From NCBI RefSeq assembly GCF_051622035.1, contig NC_135359.1, forward strand, positions 22,602,001 through 22,666,000: a DNA stretch of 64,000 nt, in the 5' to 3' direction. This DNA comes from Arctopsyche grandis (Eukaryota > Arthropoda > Insecta > Trichoptera > Hydropsychidae). The notes below the pieces were generated by a model. The model had not been told where the DNA came from and ran no database searches. It worked only from the letters and a program-made list of their open reading frames with translations. Each line of letters starts with the position of its first letter. The first letter of the stretch is position 1. The position numbers were made by a program, and so were the translations under genes. Shown piece by piece: positions 33,116-44,990 of the stretch.

Positions 33116-33517
33116 CTTAGCCAATTTTTCTTCAAAAATTTAATTCAGAACCGGCGTCGATCTCTTCAATTACATCACACGTGCGAATAGCACAAAACAT
33201 CAGTTGTGTTTGCGTGCAACTTCACAGTATTCGTCTTTGAAGCATGTGGAAACGGAAGATGGCATCCTTGATACTATTTTTCAATGATGAGTATGTACTT
33301 TAGTGTTAAAACACGACCGATTTCGACCGACTCGCGTTGGCGTGTATACTGGGGTGAAATAATCAATAGCCTTCCGGTACTTTGTGGGTTCGTGGTACCG
33401 CATTTCGATTTCAGGTGTATTCAAACACTGATGGTTAGATGATTTTTTAATATTACAATATAAATCTATGAGAGATACATATTTTGAATGTTGGTAGATT
33501 TAAAAGTACCGGTACAT

Positions 33518-34830
33518 ACATATGTTAGATGAATTGGGATGGATGAGTATTAGAAATAGTTTAAATCTTAGTACATTGTCTTTTGTTTATAAGTTAGGTC
33601 AAATTAATCAAACCAAAACAGATGCCATATTCTTTAGTGTAAGAAATCATAAGCCAAGTTCAGATCTGAAAATCCCCTCTGGAGAAAGTCTGAAATGGCA
33701 GTCAGTAATAAAATATTTAGGAATAACGTTCTATAAAAGAATGAGATGGGCACCTCACGTTGAGGGAGCGAAATGCAAGGCGATGCGGGGTATATCCTCA
33801 ATATATCCAATATTTAATCGCCATAGTTCTTTATCAACTCAAAATAAAATAAAATTATATCGCGCGCTCATATTAACATTATTAACCTATGCTTCACCTG
33901 TATGGAATAACGCCTCGAATACTAACCTTTCCAAGCTCCAAGTAATACAAAATAAATCCCTAAAAATTATTTATAATACACCCATATATACTAACTTGAA
34001 AAAACTGCATGCCATATATAATATTCCGTTTGTTACAGGTATTACTAACAAACTAACCAGTAGATTCTATGACAGAATCACTAATAACCATACTAACACA
34101 CTTGTGATGAGTCTCGGTGATTACAACAAAATGTCTATACCCTTCAGGTATAACACACAGATTACCTAAACACAATCTGCTTTCGGTCATCGACTTTAGA
34201 GAGTATTTAATTAATATTATGTATTAGATGTATTATGAGCATTTATAAGAATTGTAAATAGGTTTTTGAGCTCTTTTTCCTATTATGCTGTACATTAACA
34301 TTAGGATAATATAATACTATGATTACTAACCAAATTAAATTAAATGTAAAATAGAAAATGATCAGTAGATCAATAGCTATTAAAATATATATAAGATGTA
34401 TTGTGAACATAATTTCGTAATAATAAAAAGCATTTAAAAATCAAAATCATAAGTTAGGTCATAAATTATTGCCTAAGTATTTTAAGGATTATATAATTCG
34501 AAATAGTGATATTCATAGTTATTATACTAGAAATAAGAACAATTTAGTTGTAGGTAGAGTAAGGGAAAAGAAGACAGCTGGTGGTGTCTTTCACAGGGGT
34601 GTGCTCATCTACAATTTCCTCCTAGAGTGTGTAAGGTTTTCCAAGACCGTGGAATGTGGATGCATTCTTGCGAGGTGCAAGGAGACACCCCTGTGAAAGA
34701 CAGTGCATATAAGTTTAGTATATGTGTATATATTAATATAATTTTAGGGTTAAGTAATTAAGTATATATTTGATTAAAAATAAAAGTTATATTAAATTAG
34801 CTAGCAAGCTAAAACTATATAAATAAATAA
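33518..34830 (+). mobile_element. LINE 3' end (jockey/CR1-like), split by a younger LINE
   Basis: Host LINE pieces: 33518-33600 (ELGWMSIRNSLNLSTLSFVY) and 34449-34830 (LLPKYFKDYIIRNSDIHSYY then TRNKNNL). Both are hallmarks of the C-terminus of LINE ORF2 proteins. Taking out the insert and one copy of the repeated target restores the same reading frame across the junction. The tail (ggatgcattcttgcgaggtg, gttaagtaattaag) recurs at 44300-44480. Confidence 0.85.
33601..34448 (+). mobile_element. 5'-truncated LINE inserted in another LINE
   Basis: Flanked by a perfect 12-bp target duplication ataagttaggtc (33589-33600 and 34449-34460). The frame from the insert start to 34169 encodes the end of a reverse transcriptase: QSVIKYLGITFYKRMRWAPH, RALILTLLTYASPVWNN, LQVIQNKSLKIIYNTP. 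The 3' UTR ends aataataaaaagcatttaaaaatc; the same ending occurs near 46040. The truncation at the 5' end and the duplication are typical of target-primed insertion. Confidence 0.9.
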
Positions 34831-35294
34831 CCAGTCAATTGTAATACAAGATATTAACGTAATAATATTAAGTAATAATATGTGGTGGGTTTATCTCGAG
34901 TGCTTGTAAGCGTGCGATTGCATGAAGTACTAGTAGTTATAATACCATATTACCTACTACCGTTGAACAATCTTTATATGCCAATTAATTAGTCATAGTC
35001 ATAATTCATATAAGTATGTACATATGTAGGTATATTTTATGATCGTTAAAAGTTACCTGAATTTTCATAAAAAAAATATAATTCGCGGAATTGAAAGTGT
35101 GAGTATTTGAACGATCGATCGCTATTTACGTATTTTCAATAATGCATACTTATTCGACTTTAATGGATGGTTCGATAGGTATAGATATTTTTAAATATTG
35201 CTGACGTACAAAGAAGTCGTGAGAACATTTTTATATAACGTATAGTATAGGTCATGTCAAAACTATGTACCTATAAATCTCTCTGTATTTATCG

Positions 35295-35420
35295 CACAGC
35301 CTTATTTAGGCGTGTGCGAGCGGGATACAAGGGGACTAGGTGACGTCATACCGAGTCCCCTTGTATCCTGCAAATGTAAGTAAGGTTGTGCTATAAAAAA
35401 CCTTGTAAAAACAGATATTT
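35295..35420. mobile_element. TIR element related to 8605-8908
   Basis: Ends ctgtatttatcgcacagcc and, inverted, gttgtgctataaaaaaccttgtaaaaacag. Inside is a hairpin gagcgggatacaaggggact / agtccccttgtatcctgc. Shorter than the 8.6-kb copy because it lacks the inner GC-rich palindrome. Confidence 0.6.
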
Positions 35421-35808
35421 CTACGGCACGCCACTGCTACATACATATGTAGTGTAGTGTATGTGTAGGTAGTAGGTAATCGCATCGTTTAAAAAAAACG
35501 ACAGGGAGAATTTTGCATGAGTTGCATGTGCACTATCCGCAATCAATTAGAACAAGTCCATAATAGAACATCATATTGGATTTGGAAAATTATTATTAGT
35601 AAGTTTTGAAATTATAAAAAAACTTATTTTAAGGGAAATTTTCCATATCTTTTATGAAGTGACCAAATTTTTTTCCTATTATCAATGTAGAAAATGTATT
35701 AAATTGTTTTTTAATTTAATTATTATAAGGTTTGAAATTTATATTTAAGATAAAGTAAACGATACTATAATAAACTTATTTGAAAAAAAAAAAGTTTCAA
35801 AGAATGGT

Positions 35809-36987
35809 TATTTATTTATTTATTTATTTAATAGTTTTGGACCATTGTGGCATTACAGGAAGAACCTAATGCGCCACAATGGCCTACATTTGAAAAATAT
35901 ATAAAAACATGATATAAAAACAAGTAAACTGTAAATAAAGGAAAAAAGCAAAAGCAGAAAACATGGTAAAATAAAATTACAAAAAAAGTAACAAAAGGAA
36001 AATAATACATCATTCAGAGAGAAAAAAAAAATAACAAAAGTGTAAAAATTAAAAATAAAATCCATAAATCCCATTCTTTGTTTACACTGATCAAAATTAA
36101 AATAGTATATAAAAATGTACAAAAGAGAAAGAAAAAATAAAATAAAATAAAACAAAATATGAATAAAAAATAAAATCACAGCGAGGCCCAAATGGAAGAG
36201 AGTAGATTAAGATTCCACTCATTCATCACATTCAAATTAAGAAAGTAATGATGAGCGCAGGTTACCAGATAAATATGTTAAGATAATATCCGACAATCTA
36301 CGCTCCCCAAGGTGGAAAATATCACATTCAGGGACAGCAGCAATGATTTCATTGAGAAGTCGAATAGCTCTTGGAATAGGAGCCATTCGAAAAAGAACTG
36401 TGCGAGCAGCAGGTACAACCATTAAATGATGATGTCTACCACGCACATAATTATTAGGGACATAAAGTCCCAACTGTTCCAGCAACAACGGGCATGACGT
36501 ATTACCACGCAATAGCTGGAGAACGAAACGAATTAACGAGAAGTTTCTCCGAAGTTCAAGGGAATTATACCCAAGCATGCCCAAAAGGAAAGGAGTAGGA
36601 TAGAGATATGGGTAGTACCCATACTCTTTCTTATAAAGAAAACGAAGAAATGCTTTTTGCACTTTTTCTATAATAAGAGAGTAGTTTGCTTCGTGCGGAT
36701 TCCACACAATTGCATTATACTCTAGCTTACTTCTAACAAGCGAGTTGAAAAGCAAGCGAGAAGACAAGGGGTTGGAGAATAATCTAGCATATCTCAAGAC
36801 AAATCCAAGTCGACGAAAGGAAACGTCAGCGATTGTCTTGATGTGGTTGTGAAAGGTGAATTGAGGATCAAAAGTGATACCCAAGTCGACCATTGATTCC
36901 ACGCGCTTCAACAATACGGATCCAATGGAATATCCGTGACAATAGAGCGAATTCGCACGTCCATAACTCATAATAGCACATTTACTA
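35809..36987 (-). mobile_element. Jockey/CR1-like LINE, 5'-truncated recent copy
   Basis: 1,179 bp matching the 3' end of the LINE at 60400-62722 with no indels and only two substitutions seen (36239 and 36336 region). It encodes the last 244 residues of ORF2 (MSYGRANSLYCHGYSIGS to the stop at 36237) and a 3' UTR ending in a tttatttattta tail. The match stops sharply after acatttacta, which marks the 5' truncation. Confidence 0.93.
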
Positions 36988-36999
36988 TATTTACATTTT

Positions 37000-37890
37000 A
37001 TGATTTGACGACCTTAAACTTTTCGTAGCCTTGCTATTGTTTCCCACTCTCTTTTACTAGTTTCGTTTCTTTTTGATTATTCCTTATTTCTGCAAGTTTT
37101 ATCATACATACATATGTACATAGATACCGAAGTATAAATTAACATATTTAAATCATTTTTAACTATGTATAATCTCAAGACTACTACCATTTAAAAAAGC
37201 ATATATTTAGATATATAGTATGGCATTTTTAATGGCATTTAACATAAATTTCCACTGCATTAAAATTGTTTAATAAGGTTCCCGGAAAAATGCACACAAT
37301 GGTTCCGCAGTCTCAAGAAATCCATATTTTAAAAGACTTCCACCTAAGTGTCAGCAACCTCTGATAACATACAAATACCCCTTTGATTATTTTTTGTGGA
37401 ATTCTTCTTTCGCGCTTTTGGAAGTTTTAATTTATCGAGTGTGCTGCACTATTGTGTGCATTCTCCGATCACCGTTTAACAATATTATATAGCCATCTGT
37501 AGATATTTTTAAAAAATAATAAAAATAATTTTGTTTAATATTCACATTGTTGTAGGTTATTTAATACAATATGTAAAACACAATTTATATATTTAAAAAT
37601 ACATAAAAAAATTACAAGCATTTATATAAGTTTAGTACATTCGTTTAAATTATCTTCTTAGCCCGTTTGCAAACCATAGTTTTTTTCTAATTCATCAATA
37701 GATGTCACTGCTAAAAGTGTGAATTTTGCCATGGCGCTCAACAGGTGACAGGAACGTCAGTTCTCTATCGACCGGCATTGGTGGCCGCGCTCTAATTCGC
37801 TGTCACGTCAATAATTCGACCACAGCGAAAGTTAACTGCCAAGGCCCGACATTCGCGGTCCTTCTGAGTCAGACCAGTTCATTCCTTCGT
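37000..37890. other. Spacer and promoter region before dihydropteridine reductase
   Basis: A weak inverted-repeat pair (aaaaatgcacacaatgg near 37288, ctattgtgtgcattctcc near 37453) may be a decayed ~190-bp TIR element. From 37725 the GC content rises and the sequence is probably 5' UTR; an in-frame ATG at 37726 would add 58 residues unlike the family. Confidence 0.4.
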
Positions 37891-37899
37891 CTCGTCACC

Positions 37900-38604
37900 A
37901 TGTCTGTGAGTCGCGTTCTCATTTACGGTGGCAGGGGAGCTCTTGGGGAAGCTTGTGTCTCTCACTTCAAAGCCAACAACTGGTGGGTGGCCAGCGTAGA
38001 TCTCCATCCCAACGAAGCTGCCGACACCAGCATCACCGTCAACTCTGAAGCTTCTTGGGTGGATCAAGAGAAGAATGTCCTGGAAGCAATCGCCACTGCT
38101 TTGGCCGGAGAGAAGCTGAACGCCGTGGTTTGTGTAGCTGGAGGATGGGCTGGTGGAAATGCAGCCAAGGAATTGAGCAAAGCTGCCGATCTCATGTGGA
38201 GGCAGTCTGTCTGGAGCTCTACCATCTCGGCTTCCGTTGCAGCTAACCACCTGGCTCCAGGAGGTTTCTTGGCCCTCACTGGTGCTAAAGCAGCTCTCGA
38301 AGGTACCCCCTCGATGATTGGGTATGGCATGGCCAAAGCTGCCGTTCACCAGTTGACCAAATCTCTGGGCTCTGAATTTTCTGGCTTACCCGAGAACTCT
38401 ATGGCTGTCGCTATCATGCCTATAACTCTCGATACTCCTATGAACAGGAAGTGGATGGCCAACGCAGACTTTACCACCTGGACTCCTCTCTCGTTCGTCG
38501 CTGAAATGTTCCTCAAATGGGGCAAAGGCCAAGACAGACCCAAGAGTGGCAGTATTTTGACCCTCATCACTAAAAACAGCGAAACTCAGCTCACAGTCGA
38601 ATAA
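37900..38604 (+). CDS. Dhpr: Dihydropteridine reductase (QDPR), single exon
   Basis: 234 residues; the human enzyme is 244. It recycles quinonoid dihydrobiopterin to tetrahydrobiopterin with NADH, supplying the cofactor for aromatic amino-acid hydroxylases (dopamine, serotonin and pigment synthesis). It is a short-chain dehydrogenase: N-terminal nucleotide-binding VLIYGGRGALGEACV, VVCVAGGWAGG, and catalytic YxxxK in GYGMAKAAVH (Tyr142, Lys146), then the family end MPITLDTPMNRKWM. The start at 37900 has a strong caccATG context and matches family N-termini. There is no intron in the CDS, and third positions are richer in G/C than in the surrounding DNA. No poly(A) tract or target duplication marks it as a retrocopy. 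A stop-overlapping aataaa lies at 38602. Confidence 0.95.
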   Translation: MSVSRVLIYGGRGALGEACVSHFKANNWWVASVDLHPNEAADTSITVNSEASWVDQEKNVLEAIATALAGEKLNAVVCVAGGWAGGNAAKELSKAADLMWRQSVWSSTISASVAANHLAPGGFLALTGAKAALEGTPSMIGYGMAKAAVHQLTKSLGSEFSGLPENSMAVAIMPITLDTPMNRKWMANADFTTWTPLSFVAEMFLKWGKGQDRPKSGSILTLITKNSETQLTVE

Positions 38605-38609
38605 ATTCA

Positions 38610-40238
38610 ACGCATCACATGGACCAGGAAATCGATTGAAATTCTGAACTAGGCCTAGTTTGTTCCTTGCATCTTATAATATGATATAATAATAGCTTGG
38701 GATAGAAATATAATGCTCTCTCAATACAACTACTATTCCAAACCAGCATTGATACTGTGCTCTTAAAATATGCAATTTGTTGTATTACCTCTATTGTCAT
38801 GAGTTATTCATTTTTACTAAATTGATATGTATTGTAATATTAAATGGGTCCATATCATTTTTGTCTGTACGACAAGTAGTTTGTAAAATATTCAATGGAT
38901 ATTTTTGCTTCTATCGTATTTTTTTTTAGCTAAAACGAATACAAGGTCATTTTTTTAGACAATATTGTTGTTATAATTAAAATAATCGATGTTGTAATTT
39001 TTGGTCGCTAGTCAAGAGTTGATCCGAAAATGGTTTATTAAAAATATTAATCCCGTACGTGTTATATTAATGTGCTATTTAAATGAATCCTGTAGATTTA
39101 GATGTGATCGTTGTTCAAATTATATTTTCCTGGTCTTCATAATTGAATCGAATTGAAGTGGTCGTCCGGTACGACATTTATACAAACATGAATCGTTTTC
39201 TTATGAGAATCTCATCCGAATCTTTGTATGTCTTGCCACATGTTTTATTTTTTGATAAAAATATATGTTACGTATTACTTACTGTACTGTTGGTGTTTTA
39301 TTTTTCCTTATCAGAGTTTTTTCCTTATGGTCGAAGATAGTTTCATGATAATGTTGACCCGAAATTAATCATAACCACAATTACATATATACTGCATGAC
39401 TATGCACATATGTATAAATAATATATGGCGGAAAATCATTGCAGAAATCATTTACAAATTTCATATTCGTAATTTTTTTTTTTAATATTTAAGTCGAGGT
39501 TATGAAAAAATTGAGTAAAGATTTGGTTCGGATCTTGGATGATGCGAATATTTTTTTGTTGGATTCAAATTTGATTTAATATCTTATTTATGATAATATG
39601 TATCGACAGAAATACACGTACTTTGATTTCCAAAAATCAATTTTAAAATGAAAACAATATTTTTATTTGAATTCTACATACATATGCACACTTATTTATC
39701 TACATTTTCATTTATTACATACAGTCGAAGTTTATTTTCAGTTGTAATATATTCCAACTGGCGTTTTATGTTATTCATATTCGAATACAATTTAACTAGT
39801 AAATTAAATCTTTACAAGCGCAAACACACTTTCAAGAATATGCGCCAGTTGTAATTTAACAGTTTAATTTTGAGAGCTCTTATGTTTTTACAAATGCTTT
39901 AGAATTCATTAATGCTTTAATATTTGCTAGATATTACTAATAAAGGCAATGAGAATAAAAGGTATTATGTTAACTCTAAGAATATGTTACTTTCCAAACT
40001 CAATTTACTAGTCGAGTGACGTTTTCACGAAAACCTAACTTCTCCATCTTACCTGGTACAACCTTATAGTTGAGTAGTATTTTCAGTTGTAATAAATTTT
40101 GACCAGTTGGAATGTAATTTGCCATATGAAACAATTTACGTAGGTTAAACGGAATTTATTCCAACTCGTCAAAATATATTACAACTGAAAATACACTTCA
40201 ACTATAACGGTAGTTGTACTTCCACTGTAGCATATTCA
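38610..40238. other. Spacer after dihydropteridine reductase
   Basis: AT-rich. Around 39720-40215 several segments pair imperfectly: 'acagtcgaagt..attttcagttgtaat' near 39721, cgttttatgtt/gaataatttgcg near 39770 and the inverted 'attacaactgaaaatacac' near 40175. This suggests a decayed long inverted-repeat element. No gene. Confidence 0.4.
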
Positions 40239-40242
40239 TTAA

Positions 40243-40828
40243 CCCTTTGAATGCTGAAGAACGCCGATCGGCGTTTTGCTGATAAGTCCATAGGCCTGCA
40301 AAACGCCAAAATGCATTGAGCATGTACAAAGTAAAGAAGAATATTACCTGCAAAGCCTTTAAAGGTAGTATTGAAAAAAAATGCATTGAACGTGTGTCGT
40401 GTAATCCGTGTCATTTATTTGTCAACGTTTATACAGACTCGTTTACACCGGAATTCATGAATTTATAACCATAGCAGAATTACCCGATGGAAATCACTAG
40501 CTGCTGAGTATTTTAGATTGTGGCTTGGCATTTAGATTATGAGCATTACATTTTAATAACTATGAAGAAGATGGAAATTGTTTTGGAAAAATACATTCAT
40601 TAATAGACTTATTTTGTTTATTTTATATTGTTGCAAGATATATTAGAGAATCTAAACACACCTTTACATAACTCGAAATCTGTAGGGTAGTGATCTAGGG
40701 TTTGTTTAGATTAACTGCAATTTTTATACCTGCTTTCTATTGGATGCTAAATAATTCTAGTTGGAAATGTTGGTGAAATTTTCAGCGTGGAGTCCTTTCA
40801 ACAAAAAAAAACGTCGGCACTCAAAGGG
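40243..40828 (-). mobile_element. piggyBac-type MITE, copy 2 (inverted orientation)
   Basis: Perfect TTAA on both sides (40239-40242 and 40829-40832). Starts ccctttgaatgctgaagaac and ends gtcggcactcaaaggg. Its left end matches the right end of copies 1 and 3, including the gccgatcggc palindrome. 586 bp, no open frame. Confidence 0.88.
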
Positions 40829-40978
40829 TTAAATGAAAATTCTTATTGTTATTAAAAATTTTATTTATCACATAATTTTATTTACAAATCAATATAAAAA
40901 TGTAAAACGTACAAAAAGTCTTAGCCTAAAATTTGAACTTTCATTAAATTCACAAAGAAGTGTTAAATTTTGCTGAAT

Positions 40979-42204
40979 TTAAATCGTTCTTCCGAACTTT
41001 TCTTCGTACTTCTTCTTGTAATTACCCTGAGGATCGAATTTCTTTGATAGCCTATCCCAATCTCTGGGTCTCTTCGTTGTCAAGTGTTTGAATACTTTTT
41101 CAGTTGTGCTTCTTTGTCTTTCATTGCACTTGTTGCAACCGTTAGCTAGAGCATCCGGTAAAGTCTCTATAAACAAAAACAAACATATATCATGCAACAT
41201 GTACAAACAACATTGTTATTCCGAACGTTGATGATTAACTTTCACCGATTTGACCACTCGCAAAAAATATACGAGAGTATAAGCATTCTAAAGTACGGTT
41301 ACATCATTAATTTTGCACAACTAAAGTTTCACGCAATTATAATCTGACAATGATTCTGAGTACTCGATATTACGAGATGTGTATAATGTACGCATTGTGC
41401 AACGAATATTGTATAGAGTTGGAAGTGCTTAGGAACTGCTATTGCAGTTTATAAACAACTACATACATTCATATGTACTTGCAATCTGACCTAAATATTG
41501 GAAAACCTGTTGCTAGTTATGGTGTGAAGCAATCATTCCATAATGATTTTGCACGTCGAGAAAATTTCGCTATTGAGTAAAAAACTTAGGGTTTTGTGCT
41601 GTATTTTGGTTACTAGATTTGTTGGTCAATGATAAGGTCGAAACTGAGACCGTGAAAATTTACCTTGGTCAAACGAAACTTCTAGAAGACATTTTTATAT
41701 ACATATATATAGAATACTTAGAATGAATATAAACTTTTACCTCAATTGCGGAGAATTGAGGATAATTACAAGAATATCAAGCGACTTTTCACCGTTACTG
41801 ATGTCATTGAAAACTGGTCGTGTTTATTCATTATCAAATAAATATTGATGATATTCCATAGCGACTGTCAATCGTCAAGTTCAAGGTGTGATGAGTAAGA
41901 AAGTGCAATGCTCTCGAATGTTTCTCGACATTTCTAACAATTGTCTGGTCTGCTTTGCATATCCACACACATATACATATCCAGTTTCACTTAAAAGTAA
42001 TATTTTGTACTGATACTTACTTTTCAATTCCCTTCCTTCAGCTGTGCAAGGTCCTTCGTCCAACATGCATTTGATGTAATTGTTGAGGATCCTGTCGTTG
42101 GCAAGGATACGATCTACGTCTACGTTATCATACTTTGTTGTGTATTTTTCTTTAGCGGCCAACACCAATGACAATGTCATCAGCAAGAATACAAAAATAC
42201 GCAT
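40979..42204 (-). CDS. Chemosensory protein (OS-D/CSP family)
   Basis: Two exons, 42021-42204 and 40979-41166, split after one base of a Lys codon, the intron position typical of insect CSPs; 123 residues. Signal peptide [18 protein letters not shown], then [20 protein letters not shown]. The four-Cys pattern is exact: C-x6-C (CMLDEGPC), 18 residues, C-x2-C (CNKC). The C-terminal part has the family's KRPRDWDRL and [11 protein letters not shown]. CSPs are small secreted helical carriers of hydrophobic ligands, used in chemoreception and also development or xenobiotic handling. A tcattgcag just before the ATG suggests an extra 5' non-coding exon. Confidence 0.95.
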
Positions 42205-42384
42205 CTTAATACTGCAATGACAACACAAATAAGTTCAGATGCTTTTTACTTTGAGGAGAAAAATGTGCTATAACTTCTATGTATGTAGTAAGGCAAAAAT
42301 GAGCAAAAGAATATCGTTCTTTACAAAGAATGTATTTTACAAAATACGAGATAGTATGTTACATTTCGGTGCGCTCCGTCCTAC

Positions 42385-42481
42385 CAATTTGCAATATCTC
42401 GAGACTCGTTTTCTCAACTTTTCGTCTGCTTAAACAAGAGTTCGTATATTGTACACAGAAATGTTTTTTGTATATATGTAT

Positions 42482-42580
<99 letters not shown>

Positions 42581-42774
42581 ATATATTTAATATACAAAAA
42601 ATATTGTGAACATTCATATAAATTTTTAAGCTATTAACACACTTTTAAAATATTTAAAAATATATATTTATATTTTTTAAATATTTAATGTTTTTTCTCA
42701 TTTGTATATACAAACTCGACGACGCAATATACCGAAAAAGTTGGGAAAACGAGTCTTCAGATATTGCAAGTTGT
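42385..42774. mobile_element. TIR element (aacttgcaatatct family), intact copy
   Basis: Ends ttgcaatatctcgagactcg and, inverted, gagtcttcagatattgcaa, about 40 bp each. The middle carries a TA array (42492-42578) and the blocks taatatacaaaaaatattg and ctattaacacacttt. The same element at 54708-56050 has been invaded twice, so this copy shows the undisturbed layout. It sits just upstream of the chemosensory gene. Confidence 0.75.
42492..42578. repeat. (TA)n microsatellite
   Basis: About 43 uninterrupted TA units inside the TIR element. Further TA arrays lie at 44483-44555 and 45009-45079. Confidence 0.97.
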
Positions 42775-42779
42775 TGGAA

Positions 42780-43720
42780 ATTTTAACACAAATACAAATT
42801 TGTAGTCATAATTTGGCAGTACTTATTTTAAAGGAGGACTATCCCTAGGATTATGTCAGTGACTATGTTTGGGACTATTTCAATGACTATGTATAGGAAT
42901 AAGACTACACGTATGTACATATATGTATATGTATATCAACGGCTGAAAAGAATGATCTAGTAGCGATGAAGAAGACTATATAATACCAATAATCAAATTA
43001 AAATTAAAAAATATATATATAAGTACAGAATTAGTATAATTACAGAGTATATTATATTTAAATTCATTACTGAATATATTGAGATAAAATTGTTGTTATA
43101 TTATTCTACTTCAAATCAAGAAATGGAATATATTCCAGAAGCTTTTACATAGATACATCTAATAGTTTTTATATACATATAGATATAGATTTTGAAGTTT
43201 TTTTTTATAGACATATAGAAATAGAATAAAAGTATTTTTGGTTGGGAACTTCGTGAACAACACAAAGTCTCTATTACGATATTTTTTTCGATTCAAATAA
43301 ATTTAATAAAAAATCAAATGAATATTTACTATTAGATTCGCCATGTTTACGCTGTTTATTTTACAAATACTGAGCGAAGCCGGGTAAAACAACTAATTTG
43401 AATATTAATTTTTGAGGAAAAACTTTCCTTAATGTTGTATTATAATGTAAATTTCTAAGTAATTTTCCAAATGATGAAATCTCATTAAGAATTAGTTATT
43501 TTGAATAAAATATTTTGCCAAAGTCTACATCAACGGATTTTTCTGGTTCATCTGCTCAGTTATCTATTATGAATCAATTCGGTTACCAAAACGAATATGT
43601 TCATTGAAATATGTTGAATTGTCTTATTGGAATCTTTCGTTAAAAATGAAATGCAACGAACGAGAGTAACATGAATCACCTGTAATGACTTTCGCTTTCG
43701 TTGGGCCTGAGAGCTGATGA
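42780..43720. other. Spacer with a Helitron-like end
   Basis: Mostly AT-rich. About 43230-43396 matches the 3' half of the Helitron-like repeats at 49-51 kb (ttactattagattcgcca, ctgagcgaagccgggtaaaa) and ends CTAA before T, a CTRR terminus. No gene seen. Confidence 0.55.
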
Positions 43721-43723
43721 TCG

Positions 43724-44085
43724 ACGGTGTTCGGAGCGCGGATGAAAAGTGACAGTGGACAGACTGGTCGAAAGAGAAACCAGGCTGTGGTGGACCAAAC
43801 CGTGGACTGGGGGCCATCAGCAAGCCAGCCCTGTTTTATATGCCTCTCATGTCTCATACAGCAACGCAGGGCCGGATTGGCGACATCGGAGTTCATTAGC
43901 CGCGACGAAGACACTTGCGCAACCCCTGACCGCTGACGAAACCACATGGGTAAAAATCGAAGGTCTTCCATGGTGGTACCACCTTATGGATATTCATTAT
44001 CCGATGGTCTTTAACCCCATCAAGTCCCTGTCAAATAATTTGATTAGGACTCAAGTTGTGATGCAACGTTTTGATGAACTTTGAA
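43724..44085. other. GC-richer island, unexplained
   Basis: Clearly richer in G/C than its surroundings and open for about 100 codons on both strands (plus frame with LWWTKPWTGGHQ and WVKIEGLPWWYHL; minus frame MEDLRFLPMWFRQRSG). I recognise no family. It could be a transposon-carried fragment or an old retrocopy. Confidence 0.35.
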
Positions 44086-44299
44086 GGTACATACATACAT
44101 ACATACATACATAGAAGGTTCACATACCATGTGACTTTTTTAAATGTAATTTTTGATTTCAAGATAATGAAGTAATTAAATATACAAAATTAACAAATGA
44201 AACTTCCAATTGAGTACTTTTATATATGTTCTCCCTCAAAAACAATGCACAATGCAATGTACAATAACTTTGAAGATTGTTCTTGGAGCTATTTTTGAT

Positions 44300-44477
44300 T
44301 TATTTCCACCATCTTAGCAGACCTGATGCCCTTCCTGAGTGCATCAGGTCTGCTAAGACCATGGATGCATTCTTGCGAGGTGCGAAGAGACACCTCTGTG
44401 AGGGACAGTACATATAAGTTAATTATAAATTTTAGAGTTAAGTAATTAAGACATATTGTTAAATTAGCTTGATAGCT

Positions 44478-44480
<3 letters not shown>
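44300..44480 (+). mobile_element. LINE 3' tail (same family as 34449-34830)
   Basis: Shares 'ggatgcattcttgcgaggtg', gacacctctgtgagggacagt, gttaagtaattaag and 'aaattagcttgatagctaaa' with the 34.8-kb copy, then runs into a TA array. A perfect 17-bp hairpin (44313-44329 / 44341-44357, cttagcagacctgatgc) sits at its left edge. Confidence 0.7.
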
Positions 44481-44559
<79 letters not shown>

Positions 44560-44990
44560 CAAGAGAATCTTGACCGATTGATTCATTTTTTCTCCTATTC
44601 TATTTTTCCAATATTTCCATTATTTTTATACTTTAGTTTAGTTATGTAATGTGCTATTTAATCATATTATAGCTTTCATTCTTTTCCTTTTCATTTGTTT
44701 GTTTTGTATTTACCTTTTTCATTTGTTTTATATTTGTAAATTTCAATTTCTTCTTATATTCTATCTTATAACCTTTTCCAAATATTTTAATACTTTAGTT
44801 TAATTATGCAATGTACTACATATTTTATCATGCCTTTATTCTTTACTTTTTAATTTGTTTTCCTTATATTTATCTTTTTCATTTTTGTAAAAATCTATTA
44901 TTGGACTCGGATGTTACATATATTATTTATTTACTTTTTGTTATTTTTATACCTATCTCTGTACATCCTGTCTGTTGATTTTTCAATTAA

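Noticed and set aside
33071-33300. Separate small gene in the distal ninjurin start region
   Set aside because: Only 15 codons are open before a donor-like GT, so a first exon is more economical than an independent gene.
35828-36191. 61- and 112-residue hydrophobic frames (repeated at 60421-60784)
   Set aside because: They are antisense-looking readings of the A-rich 3' UTR of the LINE; the F/Y/I-rich peptides are artefacts of base composition.
37726-37899. N-terminal extension of dihydropteridine reductase from an upstream ATG
   Set aside because: The extra 58 residues are unlike family members, and the ATG at 37900 has a better context and the conserved N-terminus.
42330-42637. Frames encoding long Tyr-Ile repeats
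   Set aside because: They are translations of the TA microsatellite.
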